NCBI GenBank assembly: GCA_964625525.1
Contig: CAZVEE010000011.1
Location: 1-61,955, forward strand
Reading direction: 5' to 3'
DNA: 61,955 nt
Source: CAZVEE01 sp964625525
GTDB lineage: Bacteria > Pseudomonadota > Alphaproteobacteria > JAJFIK01
Shown here: one piece after another, positions 1 through 9,125 of the stretch
Numbering within the stretch: position 1 is the stretch's first letter
Layout: every line of letters begins with the position of its first letter
Translations under genes and position numbers: made by a program
Notes under the pieces: generated by a model
What the model saw: only the letters and a program-made list of their open reading frames with translations
What the model was told of the DNA's origin: nothing
The model's database searches: none

Positions 1-2
1 AT

Positions 3-311
3 GGGGACGAGGAAGATTCGCATTTGGGTGACTTCATCGAGGACAAGAACGCGGTCCTGACTATCGACGCGGCCATCCAGTCGAACTTGCGCGAGACCAC
101 CACGCGGGTGCTTGCCTCGCTCACGCCGCGGGAGGAGCGGGTTCTGCGTATGCGCTTCGGCATCGGCATGAACACGGATCATACCCTCGAAGAAGTGGGG
201 CAGCAGTTCTCCGTGACCCGGGAACGCATTCGTCAGATCGAAGCGAAAGCCCTGCGCAAGCTCAAGCATCCGAGCCGGTCGCGCAAATTGCGCAGTTTCC
301 TCGATAACTGA
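3..311 (+). CDS. rpoD: RNA polymerase sigma-70 factor RpoD (C-terminal part)
   Basis: This is the 3' end of the primary sigma factor gene; the 5' part lies outside the window. The open frame runs from the left edge, so the visible protein starts inside the gene. It covers the end of region 3 (GDFIEDKNA) and all of region 4: LTPREERVLRMRFGIG for region 4.1-4.2 and the recognition helix-turn-helix VTRERIRQIEAKALRKLKHP, which contacts the -35 element. The protein ends in the typical short basic tail LRSFLDN. It directs core RNA polymerase to housekeeping promoters. A strong hairpin terminator follows 25 nt after the stop codon. Identity is certain from the conserved C-terminus. Confidence 0.97.
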   Translation, partial: GDEEDSHLGDFIEDKNAVLTIDAAIQSNLRETTTRVLASLTPREERVLRMRFGIGMNTDHTLEEVGQQFSVTRERIRQIEAKALRKLKHPSRSRKLRSFLDN

Positions 312-336
312 TCTGGCACCAGAAGATGCTCTTATG

Positions 337-367
337 AAAAAGGGGAGCCATGAGGCTCCCCTTTTTT
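337..367. terminator. Bidirectional intrinsic terminator between rpoD and the convergent M23 gene
   Basis: A perfect 8-bp stem GGGGAGCC / GGCTCCCC (342-349 and 354-361) encloses an ATGA loop. It has an A tract on the left and a T tract on the right, so it can end transcription from both strands: rpoD from the left and the M23-peptidase operon from the right. Confidence 0.93.
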
Positions 368-388
368 GGGTCGGGTGACGGCTTTGCC

Positions 389-1162
389 TTATGGGGTGCC
401 GCGCAACAGCCGCTCATAAGAGTCCACCAGCGACCCGTAGGGCGGCACATACACCGTGATGAGCCCCGTGCCGTCGAGCGAGATAGCTTGGCGCATATCA
501 TAATGCAGGTGGATGGTCGTCAGCGTGCCGCCGAAGTCATCGGATATCAGGCCCAAGCGGTCGCCGCGAGCCACGGTGTCGCCGAGCTGCACGGCAAGCT
601 GGCTCATATCCAAGTGCAGATACCGGTGAATCGTACCGCTGTCGCCGATGAGCGTGACGGAGTAAGAGCCAATCCCCGTGATCTGGCCCGCTTCGGCCGC
701 CACGGCCCAGTGCACGGACTTCTCGCAGGTGGCCGGGCGAATGTCTTGCCCCTGGTGACCACGGCCCGACGGGCAGAGCGGCATGGTCCAGCTGCGGAAC
801 TCACAGTAATTATCCCGCCACGGATAGCTGTAATTAGACGGATCGCACTGGCCGCCGGCATTGGGTGGGGGTTGCGAGCCGCCGGGGGCGTAAACTTGGG
901 AATTGACGAAAGCGGGGCCGGCCTCCAACGGAAAGCGCATGCCCGGCAGATAGATCGCGCCATCCGCAAGACCTTCGCCGGAGCCCTCGACGAGGTCACC
1001 CGGCTCGCCGAAGGTCACAAGATTGCCTGCTGGATCGATCAGGGGGCCAGGATCCACCGGTATGGTCGGATCATTCGAGTCGCCGTCGCTGGCACAGGCG
1101 GCAACCCCAGCCACCAGGACAAGACACGCCAGCCGCCACCAAGCCGTGACGCGTGTGCTCAT
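389..1162 (-). CDS. M23-family metallopeptidase, predicted lipoprotein
   Basis: A 257-residue exported protein of the LytM/M23 peptidase family, which cuts peptide crosslinks in peptidoglycan or acts as a regulator of amidases. The N-terminus is a signal peptide ending in a lipobox (VAAC, Cys23), so it is probably lipid-anchored. The catalytic domain lies at about residues 130-225. It keeps the zinc ligands His136 and Asp140 (HQGQD, the HxxxD motif) and the HLH motif (His218, His220), which suggests an active enzyme. ATG is preceded by AAGGAGAG. It is the last gene of a minus-strand operon, starting 2 nt after the stop of the preceding gene. The substrate is inferred from the family. Confidence 0.88.
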   Translation of the reverse strand: MSTRVTAWWRLACLVLVAGVAACASDGDSNDPTIPVDPGPLIDPAGNLVTFGEPGDLVEGSGEGLADGAIYLPGMRFPLEAGPAFVNSQVYAPGGSQPPPNAGGQCDPSNYSYPWRDNYCEFRSWTMPLCPSGRGHQGQDIRPATCEKSVHWAVAAEAGQITGIGSYSVTLIGDSGTIHRYLHLDMSQLAVQLGDTVARGDRLGLISDDFGGTLTTIHLHYDMRQAISLDGTGLITVYVPPYGSLVDSYERLLRGTP

Positions 1163-1164
1163 GA

Positions 1165-1878
1165 TTACTCTCCTTGCGTCTCGTCTTCACCCACCGCGAG
1201 GCCTTCGTCGATCTCCTCGCCGGATTCCGGTGTTCCACCGGCGAAGGCCAGACTGTCCCAGATGGACAGGATATACCCTTCTTCCGTACAGCTCGTATTG
1301 CCTTCCGGCTCGTCGCAGAGGATGGAGATCGTATAGGCCACATTGAAGCGGGAGAAGCTCAGCTCAATGCCGTAATCGGACTGCGTGATCACATAGTCCT
1401 GGTCGTTCCGGTTGCGCATGCGTTGGCGCATGCTTTCCATCCGTGGCCGGTCCGTCCGGGCAAGCCGCGTGCCGATAATCTCGACCGAGTGGCCGTCCCG
1501 CTGAATAAACGCCGCATAGAAATCCCGGCGGGGGAAGACGCGCATCGCCAAGCGTCGCCGTGCCAGTTCCTCCGTGCCCACGCTCTCATCCTGCAGGTCG
1601 TCGGATGGCAACAGGATGGGCACGTGGCAAGGTTCGTTTGCGGTAGCGACATCGCGGAGCCGGCGCAAGCCGCCCACCCGCTCCAGCCGGCGCAGGCGCC
1701 GCTCCCGCAAGCTCTGGCGGACCGCCTCCCAGTCAACACCAGCTTCTTGGATGGCCTGTTGTCGGTTTGGCCGGTCCTGTCCATCGGTCCCATTCTGTTG
1801 GGCAAGCGCGGGGCCCATACCCAGGCCGAACAGGATGGCGGCGGCGACGCTACCGGCGCGCAATAGGGTCATGGTCAT
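1165..1878 (-). CDS. Exported protein of unknown function
   Basis: A 237-residue protein I do not recognise. The chosen ATG gives a clean signal peptide (LLRAGSVAAAILFGLGMGPALA) cleaved before QQNG; an in-frame upstream start would only add residues lying inside the neighbouring gene. The mature part is rich in Arg and acidic residues. It has a central region with alternating hydrophobic strands, one Cys in NEPCHVP, two more close together in ILCDEPEGNTSCTEEGY that could form a disulfide, and an acidic tail (GEEIDEGLAVGEDE). It sits 7 nt after the SIMPL-domain gene and 2 nt before the M23 peptidase gene, so the three are probably co-transcribed and act in the envelope. Confidence 0.75.
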   Translation of the reverse strand: MTMTLLRAGSVAAAILFGLGMGPALAQQNGTDGQDRPNRQQAIQEAGVDWEAVRQSLRERRLRRLERVGGLRRLRDVATANEPCHVPILLPSDDLQDESVGTEELARRRLAMRVFPRRDFYAAFIQRDGHSVEIIGTRLARTDRPRMESMRQRMRNRNDQDYVITQSDYGIELSFSRFNVAYTISILCDEPEGNTSCTEEGYILSIWDSLAFAGGTPESGEEIDEGLAVGEDETQGE

Positions 1879-1885
1879 GGCGCCC

Positions 1886-2641
1886 TCACTGCAGTTCGTA
1901 GGTGATGGAGACGGTGCTGCGCAGGGCGTTTTCCCCCGCTGCGATTGGGACGCTGGCATCTTCCATTCGGGCGCGGGCCAGCATGGGCATGGGCGGGGGC
2001 ATGGTGCCGCCGCTTTCCGAAATGGACCGCACCCGGCCGAGGGTCACGCCGGCGGCCTCGGTCAGCAGTTCGGCTTTGCGCCGGGCATCGGCCACGGCCA
2101 GGCGGCGGGCATCATCGAGCAGCGGCTGCGGCTCAGAGATGTGAAAGCTCAGGGCGTCGAATTGGTTGGCGCCGCTGCGCACCACCGCGTCCAGAATGCC
2201 GCCCAGCGCATCCAGATCGCGCACGGTCACCGAGACCATGTTGGAGACGCTGTAGCCGATGATCACCGGCGGGCCCGATTCGCCGCGCGGATAGCTGCGA
2301 TAACGCGGGTGGATGGCGAAGCGGCTGGTTTGAATATCCCGCTCCTCGACGCCTGCCTCGGTCAGGGTGTCAAAGACCTGGGTCATATTCGTGGTGTTGG
2401 CCGCCAGGGCCGCCTGGGCGGTGTCGGCTTCGCTGGTGACACCAAAGCCGATGAGCGCGCGGTCGGGGGCGGCGCTGACGCTGCCTTCTCCGGTGACCGT
2501 CATCAAGCGCGGCGGCTCCAGTGGCTCGGTGGCGTCCGCCGGTGCGGGCGCACCGGTGCACGCGATCACAAGGCCCGCTGCCGCCAGAAGCCCGACAAGG
2601 CTTGCCCGGCGCAGGGTGTCGGATAGGGTTGTCTCAGTCAT
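1886..2641 (-). CDS. SIMPL (DUF541) domain periplasmic protein
   Basis: A 251-residue exported protein of the SIMPL/DUF541 family (the YggE, BP26 type), periplasmic proteins linked to oxidative stress tolerance but without an established reaction. Family marks visible are the opening strand MTVTGEGSVSAAPDRALI, the segment DIQTSRFAIHPRY, the phrase GYSVSNMVSVTVRDLDALG and the C-terminal ARRLAVADARRKAELLTEAAGVTLGRV. The chosen ATG follows a strong GAGGGGAG Shine-Dalgarno and gives an N-terminal hydrophobic segment with a possible lipobox (VIACTG). An earlier in-frame start exists but lies upstream of this ribosome site. It is the first gene of the three-gene minus-strand operon. Confidence 0.88.
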   Translation of the reverse strand: MTETTLSDTLRRASLVGLLAAAGLVIACTGAPAPADATEPLEPPRLMTVTGEGSVSAAPDRALIGFGVTSEADTAQAALAANTTNMTQVFDTLTEAGVEERDIQTSRFAIHPRYRSYPRGESGPPVIIGYSVSNMVSVTVRDLDALGGILDAVVRSGANQFDALSFHISEPQPLLDDARRLAVADARRKAELLTEAAGVTLGRVRSISESGGTMPPPMPMLARARMEDASVPIAAGENALRSTVSITYELQ

Positions 2642-2865
2642 CGGTTCGGCTCCCCTCTCTTGGTCACTCTTAGGGCATGACTGCACCATATATGAGCCCA
2701 CACGGCGCGCGCGAGTCAGTCCCGTCTCTCATGCACCAAATCAATAGGTCCGCACTATGGCATGAGCCGGCCGCCGGGGCACGGCCCGCCTCCGCGACCC
2801 GCGAGAGACGGCTTGTCGGTTCACACGCGCGCCTGCTATGCAGGCCATAGTGTGCCACACGCACC

Positions 2866-2942
2866 GGGCCTGTAGCTCAACTGGTTAGAGCCGTCCGCTC
2901 ATAACGGATTGGTTGGGGGTTCAAGTCCCTCCGGGCCCACCA
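2866..2942 (+). tRNA. tRNA with CAU anticodon, probably tRNA-Ile2
   Basis: A complete 77-nt cloverleaf with encoded CCA. The acceptor stem is GGGCCTG / CGGGCCC, the D arm GCTC...GAGC, the anticodon stem GTCCG / CGGAT around the loop CTCATAA, and the T loop TTCAAGT. The CAT anticodon fits Met or Ile. The acceptor pairs C4:G69 and C5:G68 are the elements recognised by TilS, which converts C34 to lysidine, and overall the molecule resembles ileX-type tRNAs rather than elongator or initiator Met. I therefore call tRNA-Ile2 reading AUA. Confidence 0.9.
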
Positions 2943-3239
2943 TCGGACACTTCTGGATGCTTAGGCCCGCTTTGGGGTCGCCGTTTGGAGCGGGTGATGG
3001 TCGTTCATGCCCATCACCGCTTGGGCCGGGACATTGTTACGTCCAAAAGGTGTGTTTTTCACAGGTATTGCGAGAATAGACCGGTTTAACGGACCGCTTT
3101 GCACTCCTTTGTAACAAGACAACAGGAAAAAGAAGCCGTCCCGACCCGTCTGTCTCAAACTCATTGATCAGGGATACTGGGTGCGTGTTTCATAGGCACC
3201 GGACCCTTGGTAACCAATCCATATTTTGGGGGAGCACCT

Positions 3240-4805
3240 ATGCTGAAGGACACTCTCACGGCTCTTGCGCTCACCACGGCGCTGCTCACCACGCCGGCTC
3301 TGGCGGACCGTAGCATCACCATCGCGGAAGACGGACTGCCCACGGGCGGTGCTATCGCGGTGCCGGTGCTAGAAGGCGCCTTTGATCAGGGCAGCCTGGC
3401 GGCGCTTGATGCGGCAACCGACGGGGCGGTGACCGCCGCCATGGCGGATGCGGCCTTTACCGGTCAGGAGGGCAAAACCCTCTCGCTCTACGGCCTGTCT
3501 GGCTATGCCCACATTCTGCTTGTGGGCTTGGGAGAGGGCGAGATCAGCGAACGGGACCTTGAGGATTTCGGTGGCCGTGTGGCCCAGGCGGTGAGCGAGA
3601 CGCAAGCGGAGAATGTCGCCGTGCTGTGGGGCGGGCTGGAAAGCGCCAGCGCCACGCCCGGGGCCCAGATCGCCTACGGTGCGGCCTTGGGGCAATACAG
3701 CTTTTCCAAGTACCAGACCGAGGACGAAGACGAGGATCCGGATGCGGGCCCCAAAAGCCTCACCATCCACACCACCAGTGCCTCGGCCGACCAGGCCGCT
3801 TTCACCGGGGAATGGCAGCCAGTGGCCGACGCGGTGCATTTCGCCCGTGATCTGATCAATGAACCTGCCAATGTGATCTACCCGGAGAGTTTCGTCAGCC
3901 GCACCCGCGCCGCATTCGCGGGCGAGCGGAACATCCGGATCGACGTGCTGGATGTCGATGATATGGCCGAGCGCAATATGGGTGCGCTGCTCGGCGTTGG
4001 TCAGGGCAGTGAACGTCCGCCGCGCCTTCTCGTCATCCGCTATACCGGCGGTGAGCGCGGCGACGCGCCACTCGCCTTTGTGGGCAAGGGCGTCACTTTT
4101 GACACGGGCGGCATCTCGCTCAAAGGCTCCAATGGCATGTGGCGGATGAAATATGACATGTCCGGCGCGGCGGCGGCCGTGGGCGGCGTGTTGGCCCTGG
4201 CCAGGCGGGATGCGGCGGTGAACGCGGTCGCCATTGCGGGGTTGGCGGAGAACATGCCGTCCGCCAATGCTCAGCGTCCGGGCGATATTGTCACCACCAT
4301 GTCCGGCAAAACCATTGAAGTGCTGAACACCGACGCGGAAGGTCGTCTCGTCCTGGCCGACGCGGTCTGGTACGCCCAAGAAGAGTTCAACCCGCAAGCT
4401 ATGATCAATCTCGCCACGCTCACCGGCTCGGTGCGGGTGGCGTTGGGTGATGAATATGCAGGGCTCTTCTCGCGCCATGACGATTTCGCGGAAATGGTAA
4501 CGGCCTCGTCCGAACGCGCGGGCGAACCGGTCTGGCGCCTGCCGTTGCATCCGTCCTATGCGGAGGATATCCGCTCGAACTTCGCCGATATCAAGAATAT
4601 CTCCGGCGAGCGTTTGGCCGGGGCGGGCATCGGCGCTCAGGTGATCGGGACCTTTGTGAAGGAAGACACGGTGTGGGCGAGCCTGGATATCGCCAGTACC
4701 GCCTGGCCAAATGAAAACATGCCAACCGTGCCAAACAATGGCGGAGCGGGGTATGGCGTGCGCCTGATCAACCAGATCGTTCGCGATCATTATGAGGCGC
4801 GCTGA
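3240..4805 (+). CDS. Exported leucyl aminopeptidase (M17 family)
   Basis: A 521-residue M17 aminopeptidase that removes N-terminal residues from peptides using two metal ions. All expected residues line up with E. coli PepA at a constant offset of 13: Lys283, Asp288, Asp306, Asp365 and Glu367 as metal ligands and Arg369 as the bicarbonate-binding arginine, the last three inside NTDAEGR. Unlike classic cytoplasmic PepA, this one starts with a signal peptide (LTALALTTALLTTPALA), so it should act in the periplasm or be secreted. The ATG at 3240 follows GGGGGAGC; an earlier in-frame start lacks a ribosome site. It forms a peptide-scavenging neighbourhood with the next two genes. Confidence 0.94.
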   Translation: MLKDTLTALALTTALLTTPALADRSITIAEDGLPTGGAIAVPVLEGAFDQGSLAALDAATDGAVTAAMADAAFTGQEGKTLSLYGLSGYAHILLVGLGEGEISERDLEDFGGRVAQAVSETQAENVAVLWGGLESASATPGAQIAYGAALGQYSFSKYQTEDEDEDPDAGPKSLTIHTTSASADQAAFTGEWQPVADAVHFARDLINEPANVIYPESFVSRTRAAFAGERNIRIDVLDVDDMAERNMGALLGVGQGSERPPRLLVIRYTGGERGDAPLAFVGKGVTFDTGGISLKGSNGMWRMKYDMSGAAAAVGGVLALARRDAAVNAVAIAGLAENMPSANAQRPGDIVTTMSGKTIEVLNTDAEGRLVLADAVWYAQEEFNPQAMINLATLTGSVRVALGDEYAGLFSRHDDFAEMVTASSERAGEPVWRLPLHPSYAEDIRSNFADIKNISGERLAGAGIGAQVIGTFVKEDTVWASLDIASTAWPNENMPTVPNNGGAGYGVRLINQIVRDHYEAR

Positions 4806-4838
4806 CGTCTGACCAGGATGATCCTGACCAGGACAAGA

Positions 4839-4868
4839 CCGCGAGGCAGGCACTGCCTCGCGGTTGTG
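4839..4868 (+). terminator. Hairpin terminator after the M17 aminopeptidase
   Basis: A perfect 11-bp stem CCGCGAGGCAG / CTGCCTCGCGG with a GCA loop, starting 33 nt after the stop codon. Only TTGTG follows, so the U tract is weak, but the stem is very stable and correctly placed. Confidence 0.65.
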
Positions 4869-5088
4869 AGGCCTCCGGCTGTGGGGCGTCACCATGTGCA
4901 CTCCAGAGGCAGGCTGGGGAATGGTTGGGGCCATAAGGTGGCCGGGGCCTTAAGTGCCGTGATGCCGATAACGGAAATGTGCCGTCGCGAGACCCCATCA
5001 GATCCATGTGATTGCTGGTGGTGGCCGCGGGCGGTGATAGGATCCATGGCGCGCGAGGGTCGCGCCGGCAGGGTAAAGGGGAAGACAG

Positions 5089-7284
5089 ATGACAATATCA
5101 GGTGGCAAAACAGTACGCTTACTTTTGCTCTCGTCGTGTGCCGCGCTGTTTCTAGCCAGTGCGCCGGTTCCCGCCGCGCTCGCCGACACGGCGGCGATTG
5201 AGGCGAGCCAGGCGACTGTTGCGGACAATCCTCTGTTTGCGGAATGGACGGCACCGTTCGGCGCGCCGCCGTTTGATGCTTTTGAACCAGAGCACTTCAT
5301 TCCCGCCTTCGAACACGCCATGGTGTTGCACAATGCCCAGATTGCGGCGATCGCGAGCAATCGCGAGCCTGCGACCTTTGACAACACCATCGTCGCCTTA
5401 GAGCTGGCCGGAGCGGATTTGCGTCGCATCCAGCGCACTTTTGGGGCGTTGACATCATCGGCGACCAATGACGCCATTCGGACAATCCAACGCGAAATGT
5501 CGCCACGCATTGCCGCTCACAACAGCGCCATTGCCCTGAACAAAGACCTCTTCGAGCGCATTGATGCATTGTACCAAAATGCTGATGCGCAAGATTTGAA
5601 TGCGGAGCAGGCTCGGGTTCTGGAACGGACGCATACGGGATTTGTCCGGGCCGGAGCGATGTTGGAGGGCGCGGATCGCGACCGCCTGGGAGACATTATC
5701 GAGCAGTTGGCCTCGCTCTACACCGCGTTTAGCCAGAACGTGCAAAAGGACGCCGAGACGTTTGCTCTGGTGCTTGAGACAGACGCGGATAAAGCGGGCC
5801 TGCCGGAGGCCGTGCTGAGTGCAGCGGCTCAAGCGGGTACGGATCGTGGCATGGACGGCGCCCATGTGATCACGCTCGCGCGGTCGTCCTTTGAACCGTT
5901 CATGACGTTCTCCACCCGGCGAGATCTGCGCGAGCAGGCGTTCACGGCATGGACGAACCGAGGCGACAACGGCAATGAGTTCAGCAACGCCGACACCATC
6001 CGCCAGATTTTGCAGTTGCGCCTGGAACGGGCGAATTTGCTAGGCTTTGAAACATTCGCCGCTTTCCGCACCGCCAACACCATGGCCGGCACGCCGGATG
6101 CCGCCTATGACCTGCTCAGTGAGGTTTGGGTCGGCGCGCTCGCCAAGGCCGAGCGGGAAGCCGACCAGATCGCCCAGATCATGGCGGAAGAGGGCGTCAC
6201 CCATGCCTTGGAGCCGTGGGATTGGTGGTATTTCGCCGAGAAGGCCCGGGCGCAGTTCTATGATCTCGATGAAGATGCGGTGAAAGCGTATCTCTCGCTC
6301 GACAATGTGCTCAACGCCCAATTCGCGGTGGCCGAGCGCCTGTTCGGTGTATCGTTCACGGAGCGCGACGATGTGCCGGTTTATCACCCGGACGTCCGGG
6401 TATGGGAAATGACGTCGGCGGACGGTCAGCCCCTCGGCTTGTTCTATGGGGATTATTTTGCGCGTCCTGGCAAGCGGTCTGGCGCCTGGATGAGTGCCTT
6501 GCGGGTCCAGCACAAGCTCGATGGCGATGTGCTGCCGCTCATCATGAACAACTGTAATTACAACAAACCGGCGCCGGGCGAGCCGGCGCTGGTATCCATG
6601 CGTGAAGCCGAAGTCGTGTTCCATGAGTTCGGTCATGCCCTGCACGGGCTGCTGTCGAACGTGACCCATCGGACGATTTCAGGCACGGCGGTGGACTTCG
6701 ATTTTGTCGAGTTTCCCGCCCAGATTTATGAGCACTGGATCCGCCAACCGGCCATCCTTCAAGAATTTGCCCTGCATTATGAAACGGGCGAGCCCATGCC
6801 GAACGCGCTTTTGGAGAAAGTCCAGGCGGCGCAAAATGCCACGTCCGGCTTTGATAATGTGGAGTTCATTGCCTCGGGCTTTGTGGATCTGGCCTATCAC
6901 CGTTTGACCAACCCGGCGGTGATTGCCACTCTTGACATCAATTCGTTCGAGGACGGTGTTCTGGCGCAAGCCGGCAAGCCCAAGATGATCGAGATGCGCC
7001 ATCGCTCTCCTCATTTCCTGCACTCATTCGCAGGCGAACTGTATGCGGGGGGGTATTACACGTATATGTGGGCCGGTGTGTTGGATAATGACGGCTTCGC
7101 CGCTTTCGAGGAAGCTGGTGATCTGTTTGATCCGGCTGTGGCGCAGCGCCTGTATGAGTATGTGTATTCCGCTGGGAACAGCCGCCCGGCCATGGATGCT
7201 TATGTGGGCTTCCGCGGGCGTGAGCCCGAAGTCGGGCCTCTCTTGATCAACCGGGGCCTGCAGGATCCGGCGGCGCAGAGATAA
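5089..7284 (+). CDS. Exported M3-family peptidyl-dipeptidase (Dcp-like)
   Basis: A 731-residue zinc peptidase of family M3, closest in organisation to peptidyl-dipeptidase Dcp, which releases C-terminal dipeptides from oligopeptides. The zinc site HEFGH is at residues 512-516 (ligands His512, His516, catalytic Glu513). The third ligand is Glu541, 29 residues after the first His, as in Dcp. The conserved HALHGLLSNVTHRTISGT segment follows. A signal peptide (LLLLSSCAALFLASAPVPAALA) predicts periplasmic location. ATG lies after AAGGGGAAGAC. With the exported M17 aminopeptidase upstream, it could trim peptides from both ends before uptake. Confidence 0.93.
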   Translation: MTISGGKTVRLLLLSSCAALFLASAPVPAALADTAAIEASQATVADNPLFAEWTAPFGAPPFDAFEPEHFIPAFEHAMVLHNAQIAAIASNREPATFDNTIVALELAGADLRRIQRTFGALTSSATNDAIRTIQREMSPRIAAHNSAIALNKDLFERIDALYQNADAQDLNAEQARVLERTHTGFVRAGAMLEGADRDRLGDIIEQLASLYTAFSQNVQKDAETFALVLETDADKAGLPEAVLSAAAQAGTDRGMDGAHVITLARSSFEPFMTFSTRRDLREQAFTAWTNRGDNGNEFSNADTIRQILQLRLERANLLGFETFAAFRTANTMAGTPDAAYDLLSEVWVGALAKAEREADQIAQIMAEEGVTHALEPWDWWYFAEKARAQFYDLDEDAVKAYLSLDNVLNAQFAVAERLFGVSFTERDDVPVYHPDVRVWEMTSADGQPLGLFYGDYFARPGKRSGAWMSALRVQHKLDGDVLPLIMNNCNYNKPAPGEPALVSMREAEVVFHEFGHALHGLLSNVTHRTISGTAVDFDFVEFPAQIYEHWIRQPAILQEFALHYETGEPMPNALLEKVQAAQNATSGFDNVEFIASGFVDLAYHRLTNPAVIATLDINSFEDGVLAQAGKPKMIEMRHRSPHFLHSFAGELYAGGYYTYMWAGVLDNDGFAAFEEAGDLFDPAVAQRLYEYVYSAGNSRPAMDAYVGFRGREPEVGPLLINRGLQDPAAQR

Positions 7285-7311
7285 CACGGCTCTTTTGCTC
7301 AAGACCCCATG

Positions 7312-7351
7312 CGGGCGCGGCTCGACGAGACGAGGCGCGCCCGTGCATTTT
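7312..7351 (+). terminator. Candidate terminator after the M3 peptidase gene
   Basis: A long imperfect hairpin: outer stem CGGGCGCG (7312-7319) with CGCGCCCG (7336-7343), inner stem CTCG / CGAG, one G-G mismatch between them, followed by TGCATTTTA. It is correctly placed between the peptidase and transporter genes, but the T run is short and displaced. Confidence 0.5.
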
Positions 7352-7457
7352 ATGCCGTGCCGAAATCGGCTAGGCTACCGGATATTGACCGCTGCGTCCG
7401 GGCTGACGCCCTTCCATCGTGCGGGCAAAGACGATCCTTCGCGTGGAGATCCTGACG

Positions 7458-9044
7458 ATGACGAATGCTCAGCCCCAACCTGCCGAACAGCGCAATGCCT
7501 TCACCCGCTTTCTCGACAGCGTCGAATGGCTGGGCAATTTGTTGCCCCACCCGGTGACCTTGTTTGCGGTTTTGGCGGTCGGCATTGTGTTCCTGTCCGG
7601 ATTTTTCGGCTGGTTGGGTCTTGCGGTGGAAGATCCTCGACCGGCCGGGGCCCGCGGGGTGGCGGAGGACGGGATGATCCGCGCCGTCAGCCTGTTGAAT
7701 GGCGACGGCGTGCGGCTAATCTTCACCAACATGGTGAGCAACTTCACCAGTTTCGCGCCGCTTGGTGTCGTGCTCGTGTCCATGCTGGGGGTCGGTGTCG
7801 CCGAACGATCTGGCCTCTTGTCGGCGGCGGTGCGGGGCATGGTACTGTCGGCGCCGCGCCATGTGGTGACTGTGGCGATCGTCTTTGCCGGGATTGTTTC
7901 GAACACCGCATCGGAAGTCGGCTATGTCGTGCTGATCCCTTTGGCGGGGGCCATTTTCTACGCCCTTGGCCGGCATCCGCTCGCCGGGATGGCGGCGGCC
8001 TTTGCGGGCGTCTCCGGGGGGTATAGTGCGAACATCCTGATCGGCACGATTGATCCGCTGCTCGCCGGTATCACCCAGGAAGGCGCGCGCCTGATCGACC
8101 CGGATTACATCGTCGTGGCGACCGCTAACTGGTACTTCATGGTCGCGTCCACATTCCTGATTACCATTGTCGGCTCCCTCGTCAGCATCTTCATCGTCGA
8201 ACCGAAGCTGGGGCCCTATGATGCCTCTGGCGCCGATCCCTCGATCCTGGACGAGCGCATGATGGACAATCTGACCAGCGCTGAAAAGAAAGGGCTGCTG
8301 TGGGCGGGGGTGGGTGTTCTGGGGGTTCTTGCCCTGATGGCGTTGACGCTGCTGCCGGAATGGGGCGTGCTGCGGAACCCGGAGACAGGGGACGCGATCA
8401 ACTCTCCCTTTTTCCGGGGCTTTGTCGTCTGGATTCTGATTTTCTTCGTGGTCACCGGCTATGCCTATGGCCGCTCGGTCGGTACCATGACCTCGGACCG
8501 TGACGTCATTGATGCCATGTCGGCGGCGCTGGCTTCGCTCGGCCTTTACATCGTATTGGTCTTTTTCGCCGCGCAGTTTGTCGCCTTTTTCGGCTGGACC
8601 AATCTGGGCGCGATCAGCGCCGTGACCGGTGCGCAGTTCCTCAAAGACACAGGTATGACCGGGCCGGGCGTCTTTATCCTGTTCATCATCATGTGTGCGA
8701 TCATCAATCTCATGTTGGGGTCGGCCTCGGCGCAATGGGCCGTCACCGCGCCGATCTTTGTGCCCATGCTGATGTTGATTGGGTATGCACCGGAGGCCAT
8801 TCAGGCCGCCTATCGGATCGGTGACTCCACCACGAATATCATCACACCCATGATGAGTTACTTCGGCCTGATCCTGGCTTGGGCGACGCGGTACGATAAG
8901 AATTTGGGTGTGGGCACCTTAATCGCAATGATGCTGCCCTATACGATCTTCTTTATCGTCGCATGGTCGGCATTCTTTGTTCTGTGGACCTTCGGTCTGG
9001 GCTTTCCCGTTGGTCCGGGATCTCCGACCTACTACACGCCGTGA
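7458..9044 (+). CDS. AbgT-family transporter
   Basis: A 528-residue inner-membrane protein with many hydrophobic segments. It belongs to the AbgT family, whose members import p-aminobenzoyl-glutamate or act as proton-driven exporters of antimetabolites such as sulfonamides. The family signature is clear near the C-terminus (RIGDSTTNIITPMMSYF), with a matching first repeat around NTASEVGYVVLIPLAGA and the LSAEKKG-like cytoplasmic loop (NLTSAEKKGL). The ATG at 7458 follows GTGGAGAT. It lies downstream of two exported peptidases on the same strand, so import of small amide-linked molecules or dipeptide-like compounds is a reasonable inference; the true substrate cannot be read from sequence. Confidence 0.92.
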   Translation: MTNAQPQPAEQRNAFTRFLDSVEWLGNLLPHPVTLFAVLAVGIVFLSGFFGWLGLAVEDPRPAGARGVAEDGMIRAVSLLNGDGVRLIFTNMVSNFTSFAPLGVVLVSMLGVGVAERSGLLSAAVRGMVLSAPRHVVTVAIVFAGIVSNTASEVGYVVLIPLAGAIFYALGRHPLAGMAAAFAGVSGGYSANILIGTIDPLLAGITQEGARLIDPDYIVVATANWYFMVASTFLITIVGSLVSIFIVEPKLGPYDASGADPSILDERMMDNLTSAEKKGLLWAGVGVLGVLALMALTLLPEWGVLRNPETGDAINSPFFRGFVVWILIFFVVTGYAYGRSVGTMTSDRDVIDAMSAALASLGLYIVLVFFAAQFVAFFGWTNLGAISAVTGAQFLKDTGMTGPGVFILFIIMCAIINLMLGSASAQWAVTAPIFVPMLMLIGYAPEAIQAAYRIGDSTTNIITPMMSYFGLILAWATRYDKNLGVGTLIAMMLPYTIFFIVAWSAFFVLWTFGLGFPVGPGSPTYYTP

Positions 9045-9125
9045 GGGTCAGTATGCGGTGTGGGGCAGCCAGCGCCGGCGGTATAGATCGCCGCGCTGGC
9101 GGACCGTGCGGACAATCCGTACCGC

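Noticed and set aside
350..1336. 328-codon plus-strand frame over the M23 and unknown exported genes
   Set aside because: Antisense to genes with signal peptide, ribosome sites and catalytic motifs.
1574..2626. 350-codon plus-strand frame over the SIMPL gene
   Set aside because: Low-complexity Arg/Gly-rich translation with no family resemblance and antisense to a recognised gene.
2866..2942. Reading the tRNA as elongator or initiator Met
   Set aside because: C4:G69 and C5:G68 in the acceptor stem and the general sequence fit tRNA-Ile2; the standard 1:72 pair excludes the bacterial initiator.
2961..3164. 67-codon minus-strand frame between tRNA and the M17 gene
   Set aside because: No ribosome site and no resemblance; the interval reads as non-coding leader DNA.
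3369..4934. 521-codon minus-strand frame opposite the M17 aminopeptidase
   Set aside because: The plus strand encodes an aminopeptidase with all catalytic residues; the antisense frame is a shadow.
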